A stretch of DNA of 64,000 bases, taken from assembly GCA_027315365.1 (NCBI GenBank), contig DAHUYF010000029.1, forward strand, positions 16,566 to 80,565, written 5' to 3'. Each line of letters starts with the position of its first letter. Position 1 is the stretch's first letter. The DNA is from Rhodospirillales bacterium (GTDB taxonomy: Bacteria > Pseudomonadota > Alphaproteobacteria > ATCC43930 > CGMCC-115725). Below are positions 20,578 to 29,049 of this stretch, in pieces. A program made the translations under genes and the position numbers. A model generated the notes under the pieces. That model was not told the DNA's origin, made no database searches, and was given only the letters and a program-made list of their open reading frames with translations.

Positions 20578-21345
20578 TCAGAAAGACGCGCTGAAACCGC
20601 CATCGACGGTGAGCACGTGGCCGTTGACGTAGGCGGCTTCGTCGGAAGCGAGGAACACCGCGGCGCCGCCGATCTCGTGCGGCTGGCCCCAGCGGCGCAA
20701 CGGCACGCGCAGTTCGACGAAGGACAGGAATTTGGCATCGGCGACGCGCTCGGCGTTGGTCTCGGTCGCGAAGAACCCGGGCGCGATGGCATTGGCGGTG
20801 ATGCCGCACGGGCCGTACTCGGCGGCGAGCGAACGGGTGAGCGCGGCCAGGCCGCCCTTCGCCGCGGTATAGGCCGCATCGCCGGCGCGCGACAGCGGCC
20901 CCGCCACCGAAGTCACCATGATGAGGCGCCCGCGGCCCTGCGGCAGCATCAGCGCCGCCGCCGCCTTGGCGAGGACGAAGGGCGCGGCGAGATTGACCTC
21001 GAGCATCTCGCGCATGTCGGCGAGCGAGAGCTGGTCGATGGTTCGGCGGTTGCGCAGCCCGACATTGCTGACGAGGACGTCGAGCCTGCCATGCTCGGCG
21101 GCGATGGCGGCGAAGGCGCGGGCGGTCGCGGCCTCGTCGGCGACGTCGAAGACCAGCGGCGCCGCGGCGAAGCCTTGCGCCCGCAGCGAGGCCACGGGCC
21201 CCGACAGCCGCGCCGCATCGCGCCCGTTGAGCAGCACCTGCGCCCCCGCCTGCGCCAGGCTCGCCGCCATGGCGAAACCCAGCCCGCGCCCCGCTCCGGT
21301 CACCAGCGCCAGCCGGCCCGCGAGCGAGAACGGCCGCTCTGCCAT
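20578..21345 (-). CDS. SDR-family oxidoreductase
   Basis: 255 residues from the ATG at 21345. Motifs: TGAGRGLG cofactor loop, NGRD (Arg after the second strand hints at NADP(H)), SNVGL in place of NNAG, Ser in TSVAGPLS, and YTAAKGG with the Tyr and Lys catalytic pair. PGFFATET and VDGGFSASF close the fold. Substrate not assigned. It sits between the acyl-CoA ligase and a MetE-like gene (8-base gap), on the same strand, and is probably cotranscribed with both. Confidence 0.9.
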   Translation of the reverse strand: MAERPFSLAGRLALVTGAGRGLGFAMAASLAQAGAQVLLNGRDAARLSGPVASLRAQGFAAAPLVFDVADEAATARAFAAIAAEHGRLDVLVSNVGLRNRRTIDQLSLADMREMLEVNLAAPFVLAKAAAALMLPQGRGRLIMVTSVAGPLSRAGDAAYTAAKGGLAALTRSLAAEYGPCGITANAIAPGFFATETNAERVADAKFLSFVELRVPLRRWGQPHEIGGAAVFLASDEAAYVNGHVLTVDGGFSASF

Positions 21346-21353
21346 GCGCTCGC

Positions 21354-22520
21354 CTATCCGAACAGCCGGTCCGAGGCGAGGCGCGCGCCGTCTCTGAGCG
21401 CACCGAGCTTGGCCCAGACCACGTCTTCGGCGACCCGTCCCATGCCGGCCGAGGTGTCGAAGCCGCAATCGGTGCCGGCGATGACGCGCCGGGGGTCGCC
21501 CACCGCCCGCGCCACGCGCTCGATGCGCTCGGCGACGACCTCGGGATGCTCGACGAAATTGGTCAGGCTGTCGATCACCCCGGCGACGATGAGCTGATCC
21601 CCGGCCGGCGGCAGGGTCTCCAGGCAACGCACCTCGTGGGCATGGCGCGGATTGGCGAAGGGCAGCACGAAGGCGCCGACCTTGGCCTGCCGCAGCACCG
21701 GCCAGATTTCCGGGAGCGGCACGTCACAGTCGTGCGGCGCCTCGTAATTCCCCCAGCAGACATGCATGCGCACGCGATCGCGCGGCACGTCGGCCAGCGC
21801 CGTGTTGATCGCCGTCACGACGCGCTCGACGAATCCCAGGAAATCGCCGAGCGGCCGATCCATGTAGGAAACATGCCGCTCCAGCGCGAGATCGGGGCAA
21901 TCGAGCTGCAGCAGAAAGCCGTTGGCGACGATGGCGTCATATTCGACCTTGAGCGCCGCGGCGAGGGCGGCCAGATAGGCTTCTTCGCTGGCGTAATGCT
22001 CGTTCAGCACCGCCGAGGCGACGATGCCCGGCGAGGGCGCGGTGAGGAAAGGCTCGACGAAGCCGCGCGCCATGCCGTCGAGCGCCACGCGGAAATCGCG
22101 GCATTCGGCCTCGACCAGGGCGGGGTCGAGATAGCGGATCTCGCCGACCGCCTTGGGCGGTGCGAAGTTGCTCACCGCCTCCTTGCCCGCGAGCTGGCTG
22201 TGCAGCGCCGCCTTGAACAGGGGATAGCGCTCGATATCGCCGCGCGGCGCGCGCTGCCAGCTGCCGCCGAAGCCGCTGAGCCGGTGGCGGAGATAGAGGA
22301 AGAAACCTTCGCGCTGCTGCTCGCCGTTGTTGCCGATGTCGATGCCGCAGTCGAGCTGCTTCGGCAGCACCCAGCGAAGCGCGCGCCGGCCCGCCTCGGC
22401 GAGCGCCGCCTCGTCCACCGCCTCGCCGCCCGCGCGCCGCGCGTAGAGCCGCGTCAGCTCCGCCGGCCGCGGCAGGCTGCCGGTATGCGTCGTCAGTATC
22501 CTCTCTGCGCTGCGCTGCAT
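21354..22520 (-). CDS. cobalamin-independent methionine synthase (MetE) C-terminal-domain-like protein
   Basis: 388 residues using the second ATG (22520), which lies 6 bases after GGGAGGG; the first ATG at 22526 abuts that site. It holds a single MetE-type TIM barrel: HTGSLPRP near the N-terminus, then zinc-ligand candidates HVCWGN (His and Cys) and GTDCGF (Cys). There is no N-terminal half, so it is about half the length of true MetE. Members of this group include epoxyalkane:coenzyme M transferases and many uncharacterised thiol methyl- or alkyl-transferases. The neighbourhood (SDR, acyl-CoA ligase) argues for a catabolic thiol-transfer role rather than methionine synthesis; metZ upstream has its own riboswitch. 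Confidence 0.8.
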   Translation of the reverse strand: MQRSAERILTTHTGSLPRPAELTRLYARRAGGEAVDEAALAEAGRRALRWVLPKQLDCGIDIGNNGEQQREGFFLYLRHRLSGFGGSWQRAPRGDIERYPLFKAALHSQLAGKEAVSNFAPPKAVGEIRYLDPALVEAECRDFRVALDGMARGFVEPFLTAPSPGIVASAVLNEHYASEEAYLAALAAALKVEYDAIVANGFLLQLDCPDLALERHVSYMDRPLGDFLGFVERVVTAINTALADVPRDRVRMHVCWGNYEAPHDCDVPLPEIWPVLRQAKVGAFVLPFANPRHAHEVRCLETLPPAGDQLIVAGVIDSLTNFVEHPEVVAERIERVARAVGDPRRVIAGTDCGFDTSAGMGRVAEDVVWAKLGALRDGARLASDRLFG

Positions 22521-22644
22521 CGCCATCCCTCCCGGGCGGCCACTCTACCGCGGCGCCCGGCGCATACAATCCCCGGCGATCGGCCCCCAGCGATCGGTCA
22601 TCGTCGTCCTGGCACCGACGGCCCGACCGGGCGCCGCTCGGGGG

Positions 22645-23844
22645 TCACGCCGCCCGCAGCGCCTGGTCGAGATCGGCGATCAAATCGGCCGGGTCCTCGA
22701 GCCCGACGGAGAGCCGCACCAGCCCGTCATCGATGCCGAGCTCGGCCCGTTCCTCGGGCTTGAAGCGGTGATGCGTGGTGGTGGCGGGATGAGTGACCAG
22801 GCTCTTGGCGTCGCCGAGATTGTTGGAGATCTCGATCAGCTTCAGGGCGTTCTGGAAGCGGAACGCGCCGGGCTTGCCGCCCGCAACCGAGAGCGCCAGC
22901 AAGGTGCCGCCGCCGCTCATCTGCCGCCGCGCCAGCTGATGCTGCGGATGACTGTCGAGGCCGGGATAGAGCACGCGCGCGACCTTGCCGTGGCGCTCGA
23001 GGAAGGCGGCGATTTCGGCCGCCGACCGGCCCATCGCCTCGACGCGCAGCGGCAGGGTCTCGATGCCCTTGAGCAGCAGCCAGGCGTTGAACGGGCTCAA
23101 GGCCGGTCCGGTATGGCGCAGGAACGGCATCAGGCTCTCGCGCACAAGCTTGTCGCGCCCGAGCACCGCGCCGCCGAGGCTGCGGCCCTGCCCGTCGATA
23201 TGCTTGGTGGCGGAATAGACGACGATGTCGGCGCCGAGCTGCAGCGGGCGCTGCAGCAGCGGCGTGGCGAAGACGTTGTCGACCACCAGCACGCCGCCGG
23301 CGCGATGGGTAAGCTCGGCCACCGCGGCGAGGTCGACCAGCTCGAGCGTCGGGTTGGACGGGCTCTCGCAGAACACCGCCTTTACCCCTGGCGCCAGCGC
23401 CCGGCGCCAGGCGGCGAGGTCGCGTCCGTCGACCAGCTCGGTCACGACGCCGTAGCGCGGCAGGATCTGGGTGACGATGTAGTTGCAGGAATTGAAGAGC
23501 GCGCGCGAGGCGACGACCCGGTCGCCGGCCTTGACCTGCGAGGCGAGTGCGGCGAACACCGCCGCCATGCCGCTCGCCGTCGCGCGGCAGGCCTCGGCGC
23601 CCTCGAGCAGCCGCAGACGTTCCTCGAACATCGCCACGGTGGGATTGGCGTAGCGCGAATAGACGAAGCGCGAGCCGTCATTGGCGAAGGCGGCTTCGGC
23701 CTCCTCCGCCGTCTTGTAGACATAGCCCGAGCTCATATAGATCGCCTCGGCGGTCTCCATGAACTGGCTGCGCAGATGGCCGCCGCGCGCCATCAGGGTG
23801 CGCGGGCGAAGGCCTGGGGGAAGCTCGCGAAAGGCGTCAGGCAT
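22645..23844 (-). CDS. metZ: O-succinylhomoserine sulfhydrylase
   Basis: 399 residues, cystathionine gamma-synthase-type PLP fold. YSRYANPTV, the aldimine lysine in SATKHIDGQGRSLGG, and the C-terminal SLVTHPATTTH substrate-phosphate region are clear. MetZ makes homocysteine from O-succinylhomoserine (or O-acetylhomoserine) and sulfide, bypassing cystathionine. The long N-terminus with RGGHLRSQFMETAEAIY fits MetZ better than MetB or MetC. The 5' leader carries a SAM-II riboswitch and an intrinsic terminator, direct support for a methionine-pathway role repressed by SAM. It is followed 118 bases later by the MetE-like gene. Confidence 0.94.
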   Translation of the reverse strand: MPDAFRELPPGLRPRTLMARGGHLRSQFMETAEAIYMSSGYVYKTAEEAEAAFANDGSRFVYSRYANPTVAMFEERLRLLEGAEACRATASGMAAVFAALASQVKAGDRVVASRALFNSCNYIVTQILPRYGVVTELVDGRDLAAWRRALAPGVKAVFCESPSNPTLELVDLAAVAELTHRAGGVLVVDNVFATPLLQRPLQLGADIVVYSATKHIDGQGRSLGGAVLGRDKLVRESLMPFLRHTGPALSPFNAWLLLKGIETLPLRVEAMGRSAAEIAAFLERHGKVARVLYPGLDSHPQHQLARRQMSGGGTLLALSVAGGKPGAFRFQNALKLIEISNNLGDAKSLVTHPATTTHHRFKPEERAELGIDDGLVRLSVGLEDPADLIADLDQALRAA

Positions 23845-23877
23845 GGTTCCTGCTCCTGCGGCCGCCGGCCGGACACG

Positions 23878-23907
23878 AAAAAACCCTAACCCGCGACGGT
23901 CAGGGTT
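23878..23907 (-). terminator. intrinsic terminator in the metZ leader (riboswitch expression platform)
   Basis: On the minus strand AACCCTGACC pairs with GGTTAGGGTT (10 bp with one G-T pair, 6-base loop) and is followed by six T residues. It sits between the SAM-II aptamer and the metZ start. The GGTC at the 3' edge of the aptamer (about 23923-23926) can pair with the GACC of the terminator arm, suggesting competing antiterminator pairing when SAM is absent (inference). Confidence 0.85.
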
Positions 23908-23924
23908 CCCAGAGGAGCCTCCGA

Positions 23925-23978
23925 CCTTTTAGCGGTTGTTTTTACGTGGCCGCAAGCCGGTCGGCTCAAATCACCACG
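23925..23978 (-). promoter_or_regulatory. SAM-II riboswitch aptamer upstream of metZ
   Basis: The minus strand reads CGTGGTGATTTGAGCC, then CGGCTTGCGGCCACGT, an A-rich linker and CGCTAAAAGG. This matches the compact SAM-II (metA motif) consensus of alphaproteobacteria in order and spacing: P1 formed by CGTGG and CCACG, and the pseudoknot region ending in GCTAAAAGG. The length of about 54 bases is normal for the class. SAM binding should favour the downstream terminator and switch metZ off. Confidence 0.93.
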
Positions 23979-23988
23979 GAATGGCAAG

Positions 23989-24017
23989 CGCGTACTCTCC
24001 GGCGCGCGTCGTGTCAA
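23989..24017 (-). promoter_or_regulatory. putative sigma70-type promoter of metZ
   Basis: A perfect -35 hexamer TTGACA at 24012-24017, a 17-base spacer and a weaker -10-like TACGCG at 23989-23994. This places the transcript start about 10 bases before the SAM-II aptamer, so the whole leader would be transcribed. It lies 3 bases past the stop codon of the small lipoprotein gene. Confidence 0.6.
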
Positions 24018-24019
24018 GC

Positions 24020-24208
24020 CTAATGCAAGGCGGCATTGGGACGGCAGACGTTGTACCAGACGCCGAGATGATCCGCCTTCCATTTGGGGTCAGCGCAGTT
24101 CTTCTGCTGCTGGGCGGCCTCGGCCTGATCCTCCGCCGGATCGATGCCGTTGCCGGCGGCGCAGGCGGACAACAGCACCACCACCATCGCGAGTCCGAGC
24201 CTCTTCAT
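24020..24208 (-). CDS. small lipoprotein of unknown function (62 aa)
   Basis: 62 residues: MKRLGLAMVVVLLSAC gives a short basic n-region, a hydrophobic core and the lipobox LSAC, so lipidation at Cys16 is expected. The mature part is Gln/Ala-rich, then KNCADPKWKADHLGVWYNVC, with two cysteines that could form a disulfide in the periplasm. No known domain. It is transcribed leftward just ahead of the metZ promoter, and its stop lies 3 bases from the -35 box, so the two genes look separately controlled. Confidence 0.7.
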   Translation of the reverse strand: MKRLGLAMVVVLLSACAAGNGIDPAEDQAEAAQQQKNCADPKWKADHLGVWYNVCRPNAALH

Positions 24209-24378
24209 CGCATCACTCCCCGACCGGCGATTGTCCGGTCTTTTTCGCGCAGCACGGCGCCCGTGCCAACTAAAAAATTAGCGCGGCCGCCGGGATGGCG
24301 GCAGTAACCGCGATCGAGTAGCTTCCCCGCTGAGGCCGGGAGACGCCGGCACCAGGGATGGAAGACGGGAGCAAGCCC

Positions 24379-25149
24379 ATGTCGATTTTCGATCTCGCCG
24401 GCAAGACCGCGATCGTCACCGGCTCCTCCAAGGGCATCGGCCGGGCGATCGCCGAGCAGCTGGCGCTGTTCGGGGCCAATGTCGTGGTGTCGAGCCGCAA
24501 GGGCCCCGCCTGCGAAGAGGTGGTCGCCGGCATCAAGCAGGCGGGCGGCAAAGCGGTGGCGATCCCGGCACATATCGGCGACAAGGCCGCGCTCCAGAAC
24601 CTCGTCGACCAATCCGTCCGCGCCTTCGGCCGGATCGACGTCCTGGTCTGCAACGCCGCAGTCAATCCCTATTACGGCCCGCTCGCCGGGATCAGCGACG
24701 ATGCCTTCGATCGCATCATGGACAGCAACATCCGCAGCAATCTCTGGCTGTGCAACATGGTGATCCCCGGCATGGCCAAGCGCAAGGACGGCTCGGTCAT
24801 CATCGTCTCGAGCATCGGCGGCCTGCGCGGCAGTTCGACGCTCGGCGCCTATGGCATCTCCAAGGCCGCCGACATGCAGCTGGCGCGCAGCCTCGCCGTC
24901 GAATGGGGCGAGCACAACATCCGCATCAATGCCATCGCGCCGGGCCTGGTCAAGACCGATTTCGCCCGCGCCCTCTGGGAGAACAAGGACGTGCTGGCGC
25001 AGGCCCTGGCGCAGTCGCCGCTGGCCATGATCGGCGAGCCCGTCGACATCGCCGGCACGGCGGTGCTGCTGGCCTCCCCCGCCGGCCGCTTCATCACCGG
25101 CCAGACGCTGGTGATCGACGGCGGCGTGACGATCGCGGGAAGGGGGTAG
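24379..25149 (+). CDS. SDR-family oxidoreductase
   Basis: 256 residues from the ATG at 24379, which has GGGAGC 6 bases upstream; an in-frame ATG at 24358 lacks a ribosome site. Motifs: TGSSKGIG, SSRK after the second strand (NADP preference likely), CNAAVNP replacing NNAG, Ser in SSIGGLRG, YGISKAA with the Tyr-Lys pair, and the terminal IDGGVTIAGRG. This resembles the FabG/DHRS4-like SDR group. Substrate unknown. It converges with the thiolase gene, and the 65-base gap carries an unusual CAGT-type inverted repeat. Confidence 0.9.
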   Translation: MSIFDLAGKTAIVTGSSKGIGRAIAEQLALFGANVVVSSRKGPACEEVVAGIKQAGGKAVAIPAHIGDKAALQNLVDQSVRAFGRIDVLVCNAAVNPYYGPLAGISDDAFDRIMDSNIRSNLWLCNMVIPGMAKRKDGSVIIVSSIGGLRGSSTLGAYGISKAADMQLARSLAVEWGEHNIRINAIAPGLVKTDFARALWENKDVLAQALAQSPLAMIGEPVDIAGTAVLLASPAGRFITGQTLVIDGGVTIAGRG

Positions 25150-25157
25150 CAGAAGTT

Positions 25158-25197
25158 ATCAGTCATCAGTGCGGACCACTGATCACTGACAACTGAA
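25158..25197. repeat. CAGT/ACTG-rich imperfect inverted repeat between convergent genes
   Basis: ATCAGTCATCAGTG is followed after CGGAC by CACTGATCACTGAC and CAACTGA. The inner 7-bp arms ATCAGTG and CACTGAT are perfect, and short outer CAGT/ACTG units continue the symmetry. It is much more AT-rich than its surroundings and lies exactly between the SDR and thiolase stop codons. Probably a bidirectional terminator or a small dispersed palindromic element; no T-tract makes it a textbook terminator. Confidence 0.55.
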
Positions 25198-25214
25198 AAC
25201 CGCCGACTTCTCCT

Positions 25215-26393
25215 TCACGCTATCTCGAACAGCCCGGCGGCGCCCATGCCGCCGCCGATGCACATGGTGACGACGGCGTATTTGGCGCCGCGGCGCTTGC
25301 CTTCGATGAGGGCGTGGCCGGTGAGCCGGGCGCCGCTCATGCCATAGGGATGGCCGACCGAGATGGCGCCGCCGTCGACGTTGAACTTAGCGGGGTCGAT
25401 GCCGAGGCGGTCGCGGCAATAGAGCGCCTGCACGGCAAAGGCCTCGTTGAGCTCCCAGATGTCGATATCGGCGACCTTGAGCCCATGCTGCTTCAGCAGC
25501 TTGGGCACGGCGAAGACCGGACCGATGCCCATCTCGTCGGGCTCGCAGCCCGCCACTGCCATGCCGCGATAGATGCCGAGCGGCGCGAGGCCGCGCTTCT
25601 CGGCGAGCCGGCGCTCCATCACGACGCAGGCCGAGGCGCCGTCGGAAAGCTGGCTGGCATTGCCGGCGGTGACGAAGCCACCGTCGCGCACCGGCTTCAG
25701 CGAGGCCAGCCCCTGCGCCGTCGTCTCCGGCCGGTTGCCCTCGTCCTTCGCCAGCGTGACCACTTCGGTCCAGCTCTTGCTGCCGTCCTTGTCGGCCATC
25801 AGCTTCACCGTCTTCATCGGCGCGATCTCGGCCTCGAAGCGCCCGGCCTGCTGCGCCGCGGCGGTGCGCTGCTGGCTCGTCAGCGCGAAGGCGTCCTGCT
25901 GCTCGCGCGTCACCTGATAGCGCTGCGCCACGATGTCGGCGGTCTCGATCATCGTCATGTAGATGTCGGGCCGGTGCTCGACCAGCCACTCGTCGGCAAA
26001 GCGGTGCTTGTTCATGTTGTACTGCACGAGGCTGATCGATTCGACGCCGCCGCCCACCGCCACGTCGATGCCGTCGACCATGATGCGCTGCGCCGCGACG
26101 CTGATCGCCATCAGGCCCGAGCTGCAGAAGCGGTTGATCGTCTCGCCCGGCACCGTGACCGGCAGGCCGGCGCGGAGCGCCGCGTCGCGCGCGATGTTGT
26201 GGCCGGTGGCGCCTTCGGGATTGGCGCAACCGATGATCACGTCCTCGACCTCGCCGGGCTCGACCTTGGCGCGCTCGACCGCCTGCTGGATGACATGGCC
26301 CGTCATGCTGGCGCCGTGGGTGTTGTTGAAGGCGCCGCGCACCGCCTTGCCGATGGGCGTACGCGCCGTCGCGACGATGACCGCTTCTCTCAT
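25215..26393 (-). CDS. thiolase-family acetyl-CoA C-acyltransferase
   Basis: 392 residues. Acylated Cys90 lies in NRFCSSG, the catalytic His in [10 protein letters not shown], and the second Cys in [13 protein letters not shown]. These define the degradative/biosynthetic thiolase fold. The reaction is thiolysis of 3-ketoacyl-CoA, or condensation of two acyl-CoAs. The sequence [16 protein letters not shown] and the long insertion with [11 protein letters not shown] are closer to fatty-oxidation-type thiolases than to PhaA (inference). With the nearby acyl-CoA ligase, SDRs and MaoC hydratase, the section covers the steps of a beta-oxidation-like route, though genes are on both strands. Confidence 0.93.
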   Translation of the reverse strand: MREAVIVATARTPIGKAVRGAFNNTHGASMTGHVIQQAVERAKVEPGEVEDVIIGCANPEGATGHNIARDAALRAGLPVTVPGETINRFCSSGLMAISVAAQRIMVDGIDVAVGGGVESISLVQYNMNKHRFADEWLVEHRPDIYMTMIETADIVAQRYQVTREQQDAFALTSQQRTAAAQQAGRFEAEIAPMKTVKLMADKDGSKSWTEVVTLAKDEGNRPETTAQGLASLKPVRDGGFVTAGNASQLSDGASACVVMERRLAEKRGLAPLGIYRGMAVAGCEPDEMGIGPVFAVPKLLKQHGLKVADIDIWELNEAFAVQALYCRDRLGIDPAKFNVDGGAISVGHPYGMSGARLTGHALIEGKRRGAKYAVVTMCIGGGMGAAGLFEIA

Positions 26394-26529
26394 AGGCCTC
26401 TCCTCATGATTTTGCCGGCAGCCTTGCCCACGCCCTCCGGAGTGTCAACCCCTGCTGCACCGCTCTGGACGCGGCATCGGCTTCCGGGAAGAATGTGCGG
26501 CCCCGCCGCCCGCGAAAGGACCCACGCCG

Positions 26530-26988
26530 ATGCGCCGATTTGCCGATGTCCAGGAACTCAAGACCGTTGTCGGCCAGGTGCTCGGCGAAAGCGAGTGGGT
26601 GACGATCAGCCAGGAGATGATCGACCGCTTCGCCGAGGCGACCGGCGACCATCAGTGGATCCATGTCGATCGCGAGCGCGCCAAGACCTCGCCTTTCGGC
26701 ACGACCATCGCGCACGGCTTCCTGACGCTGTCGCTGGTCCCGCGGCTGATCGACGAGGTCTATCAGGTCGGCAAGGTCGCGGCGCGGCTCAATTACGGCT
26801 GCAACAAGGTGCGCTTCACCCAGCCGGTGCCGAGCGGCAGCCGCATCAAGGCACAGATCCGCCTCGCCGAGGTGGCGGAGACGCCCAAGGGCGTGCGCGT
26901 CACCTCGGAAGCCACCATCGCGGTCGAAGGCTCGGACCGTCCGGCCTGCATCGCCGAGTTGGTGGCAGTGGTGCTGCCGGAAAGCTGA
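26530..26988 (+). CDS. MaoC-family (R)-specific enoyl-CoA hydratase-like protein
   Basis: 152 residues, single hot-dog domain. The hydratase motif is ATGDHQWIHVDRERA followed by FGTTIAHGFLTLSL, with Asp and His in the expected catalytic places. The family hydrates trans-2-enoyl-CoA to (R)-3-hydroxyacyl-CoA, feeding polyhydroxyalkanoate or beta-oxidation pathways. The ATG at 26530 has an AAAGGA ribosome site about 11 bases upstream. It is divergent from the thiolase gene, and the 136-base gap should hold both promoters. Confidence 0.92.
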   Translation: MRRFADVQELKTVVGQVLGESEWVTISQEMIDRFAEATGDHQWIHVDRERAKTSPFGTTIAHGFLTLSLVPRLIDEVYQVGKVAARLNYGCNKVRFTQPVPSGSRIKAQIRLAEVAETPKGVRVTSEATIAVEGSDRPACIAELVAVVLPES

Positions 26989-27069
26989 GCCGTGCGACCG
27001 CTAAAATACCGGTAAAATCCGCGGCGATACTGCTCGCTTCCGGAGCTGCTCGACCCCACATTGCCAGGC

Positions 27070-27465
27070 ATGGGCAATGCGATCGCCATCGCCGTTTCGG
27101 GCCTGACCGCCGCCAGCACCCAACTGAGCGCGACGGCGAGCAATATCGCCAATAGCCAGGACACCGCGCCGCTGACGCCGCAGCCGGGCCAGCCCAAGCC
27201 CTATCAGCCGATCCAGGTGACGCAGACCGCCACCGCCGGCGGCGGCACGGCGGCGGTACAGCAGCCGGTGACGCCGGCGAGCAACGCGATCTACGATCCG
27301 AACTCGCCTTTTGCGGACAGCAACGGCAACGTCGCGGCGCCCAACCTCGATCTGGCGCAGCAGACGGTCAGCCTCAACGCCACCGCCCTCTCCTACGACG
27401 CCAATGTCAAAGTGATGAGCGTGGCGCAGAAGATGCAAGGCTACCTCCTCAACATCTTCAGCTGA
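27070..27465 (+). CDS. orphan flagellar basal-body rod (FlgC-like) protein
   Basis: 131 residues using the ATG at 27070; a TTG at 27061 is possible. The N-terminus AIAVSGLTAASTQLSATASNIANSQD is split here as AIAVSGLTAASTQLS and ATASNIANSQD, and matches the flagellar rod N-terminal motif with NIAN. The C-terminus LNATALSYDANVKVMSVAQ and MQGYLLNIFS matches the rod/hook C-terminal helix. Length is close to FlgC (about 138), with a Pro/Gln/Thr-rich centre. No other flagellar gene is in the window, and no strong ribosome site is seen. It may be a dispersed rod component or a repurposed axial protein. Confidence 0.75.
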   Translation: MGNAIAIAVSGLTAASTQLSATASNIANSQDTAPLTPQPGQPKPYQPIQVTQTATAGGGTAAVQQPVTPASNAIYDPNSPFADSNGNVAAPNLDLAQQTVSLNATALSYDANVKVMSVAQKMQGYLLNIFS

Positions 27466-27491
27466 GTGCGACGCGCGCAGCGCGTCGTCGC
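27466..27491. terminator. hairpin between convergent rod-protein and ABC permease genes
   Basis: GCGACGCGC is followed by a short loop and GCGCGTCGTCGC, giving a 7-8-bp GC stem directly after the rod gene stop and 5 bases before the permease stop. No T-tract follows on either strand, so it may act as a weak bidirectional terminator. The GCGACGC/GCGTCGC composition resembles the second hairpin of the repeats found after 49 kb. Confidence 0.45.
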
Positions 27492-27495
27492 TGGC

Positions 27496-28280
27496 CTATT
27501 CTTCCCGCGGCAGCGCGCTTTCGTGCCAGTGGCCGATGAGCCGTTGCGCCAGCCAGCCCAGCAGCGCGAAGATGGCGACCCCGGTCGCCGCCAGCAGCAG
27601 CAGCGCCGCGAAGAGACGCGGCATCTGCAGCCGGTAGCCCGCCTCCAGGATGCGCGAGGCCAGGCCGCTCTCGGTGCCGCCGGTGCCGGCGACGAATTCC
27701 GCCACCACCGCGCCGATGAGCGCCAGGCCGCCGCTGATGCGCGTCCCGGCAAGAAAATAGGGCAGCGCCGAGGGCAGGCGGAGATAGCGCAGCGTCTGCC
27801 CGCGCGAGGCGCCGTAGAGGCGGAAGAGATCGACGAGATTGCGGTCGGCGCTGTTGAGGCCGAGCGTGGTGTTGGCCACCACCGGGAAGAAGGCGACGAT
27901 CCAGGCGCAGACCAGCAGCGACAGGAAGACCTGGTCCTTGAGCCAGATGATGATCAGCGGTGCGATCGCGACGATCGGCGTCACCTGCAGGATCACGGCG
28001 TAGGGGAAGAGACTGATCTCCAGCAGGCGCGACTGGGCGAAGAGGATGGCGAGCGCTCCGCCCAGGATCACCGCCGCGGCGAGCGCGGCGAGCGTGATGC
28101 GCAGCGTCACCAGCAGCGAGCCCAGCAGGCTCGGCCCGTCGCGCCACAGCGTCTCGGCGACCAGCAGCGGCCCCGGCAGCACATAGGACGGGATCTGACC
28201 GACCCGGACCAGCGCCTCCCAGCCGAACAGGAAGATCAGCCCCACCGCCAGCGGCGCCGCGACCCTGGCGATGCGTCCGT

Positions 28281-28284
<4 letters not shown>
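27496..28284 (-). CDS. ABC transporter permease (SsuC/TauC/NMT1-associated type)
   Basis: 262 residues with about six membrane helices; the start MNGRIARVAAPLAVGLIF enters the first helix at once. The permease EAA loop is read as LFRLYGASRGQTLRYLRLP, the typical coupling-helix region for the ATPase, followed by ALPYFLAGTRI. It forms the membrane channel of an importer with the ATPase and binding protein upstream. The start overlaps the ATPase stop by four bases (ATGA). The family imports nitrate, sulfonates, taurine or pyrimidine-type thiamine precursors. Confidence 0.9.
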
Positions 28285-29042
<758 letters not shown>

Positions 29043-29049
29043 GGCGCGC

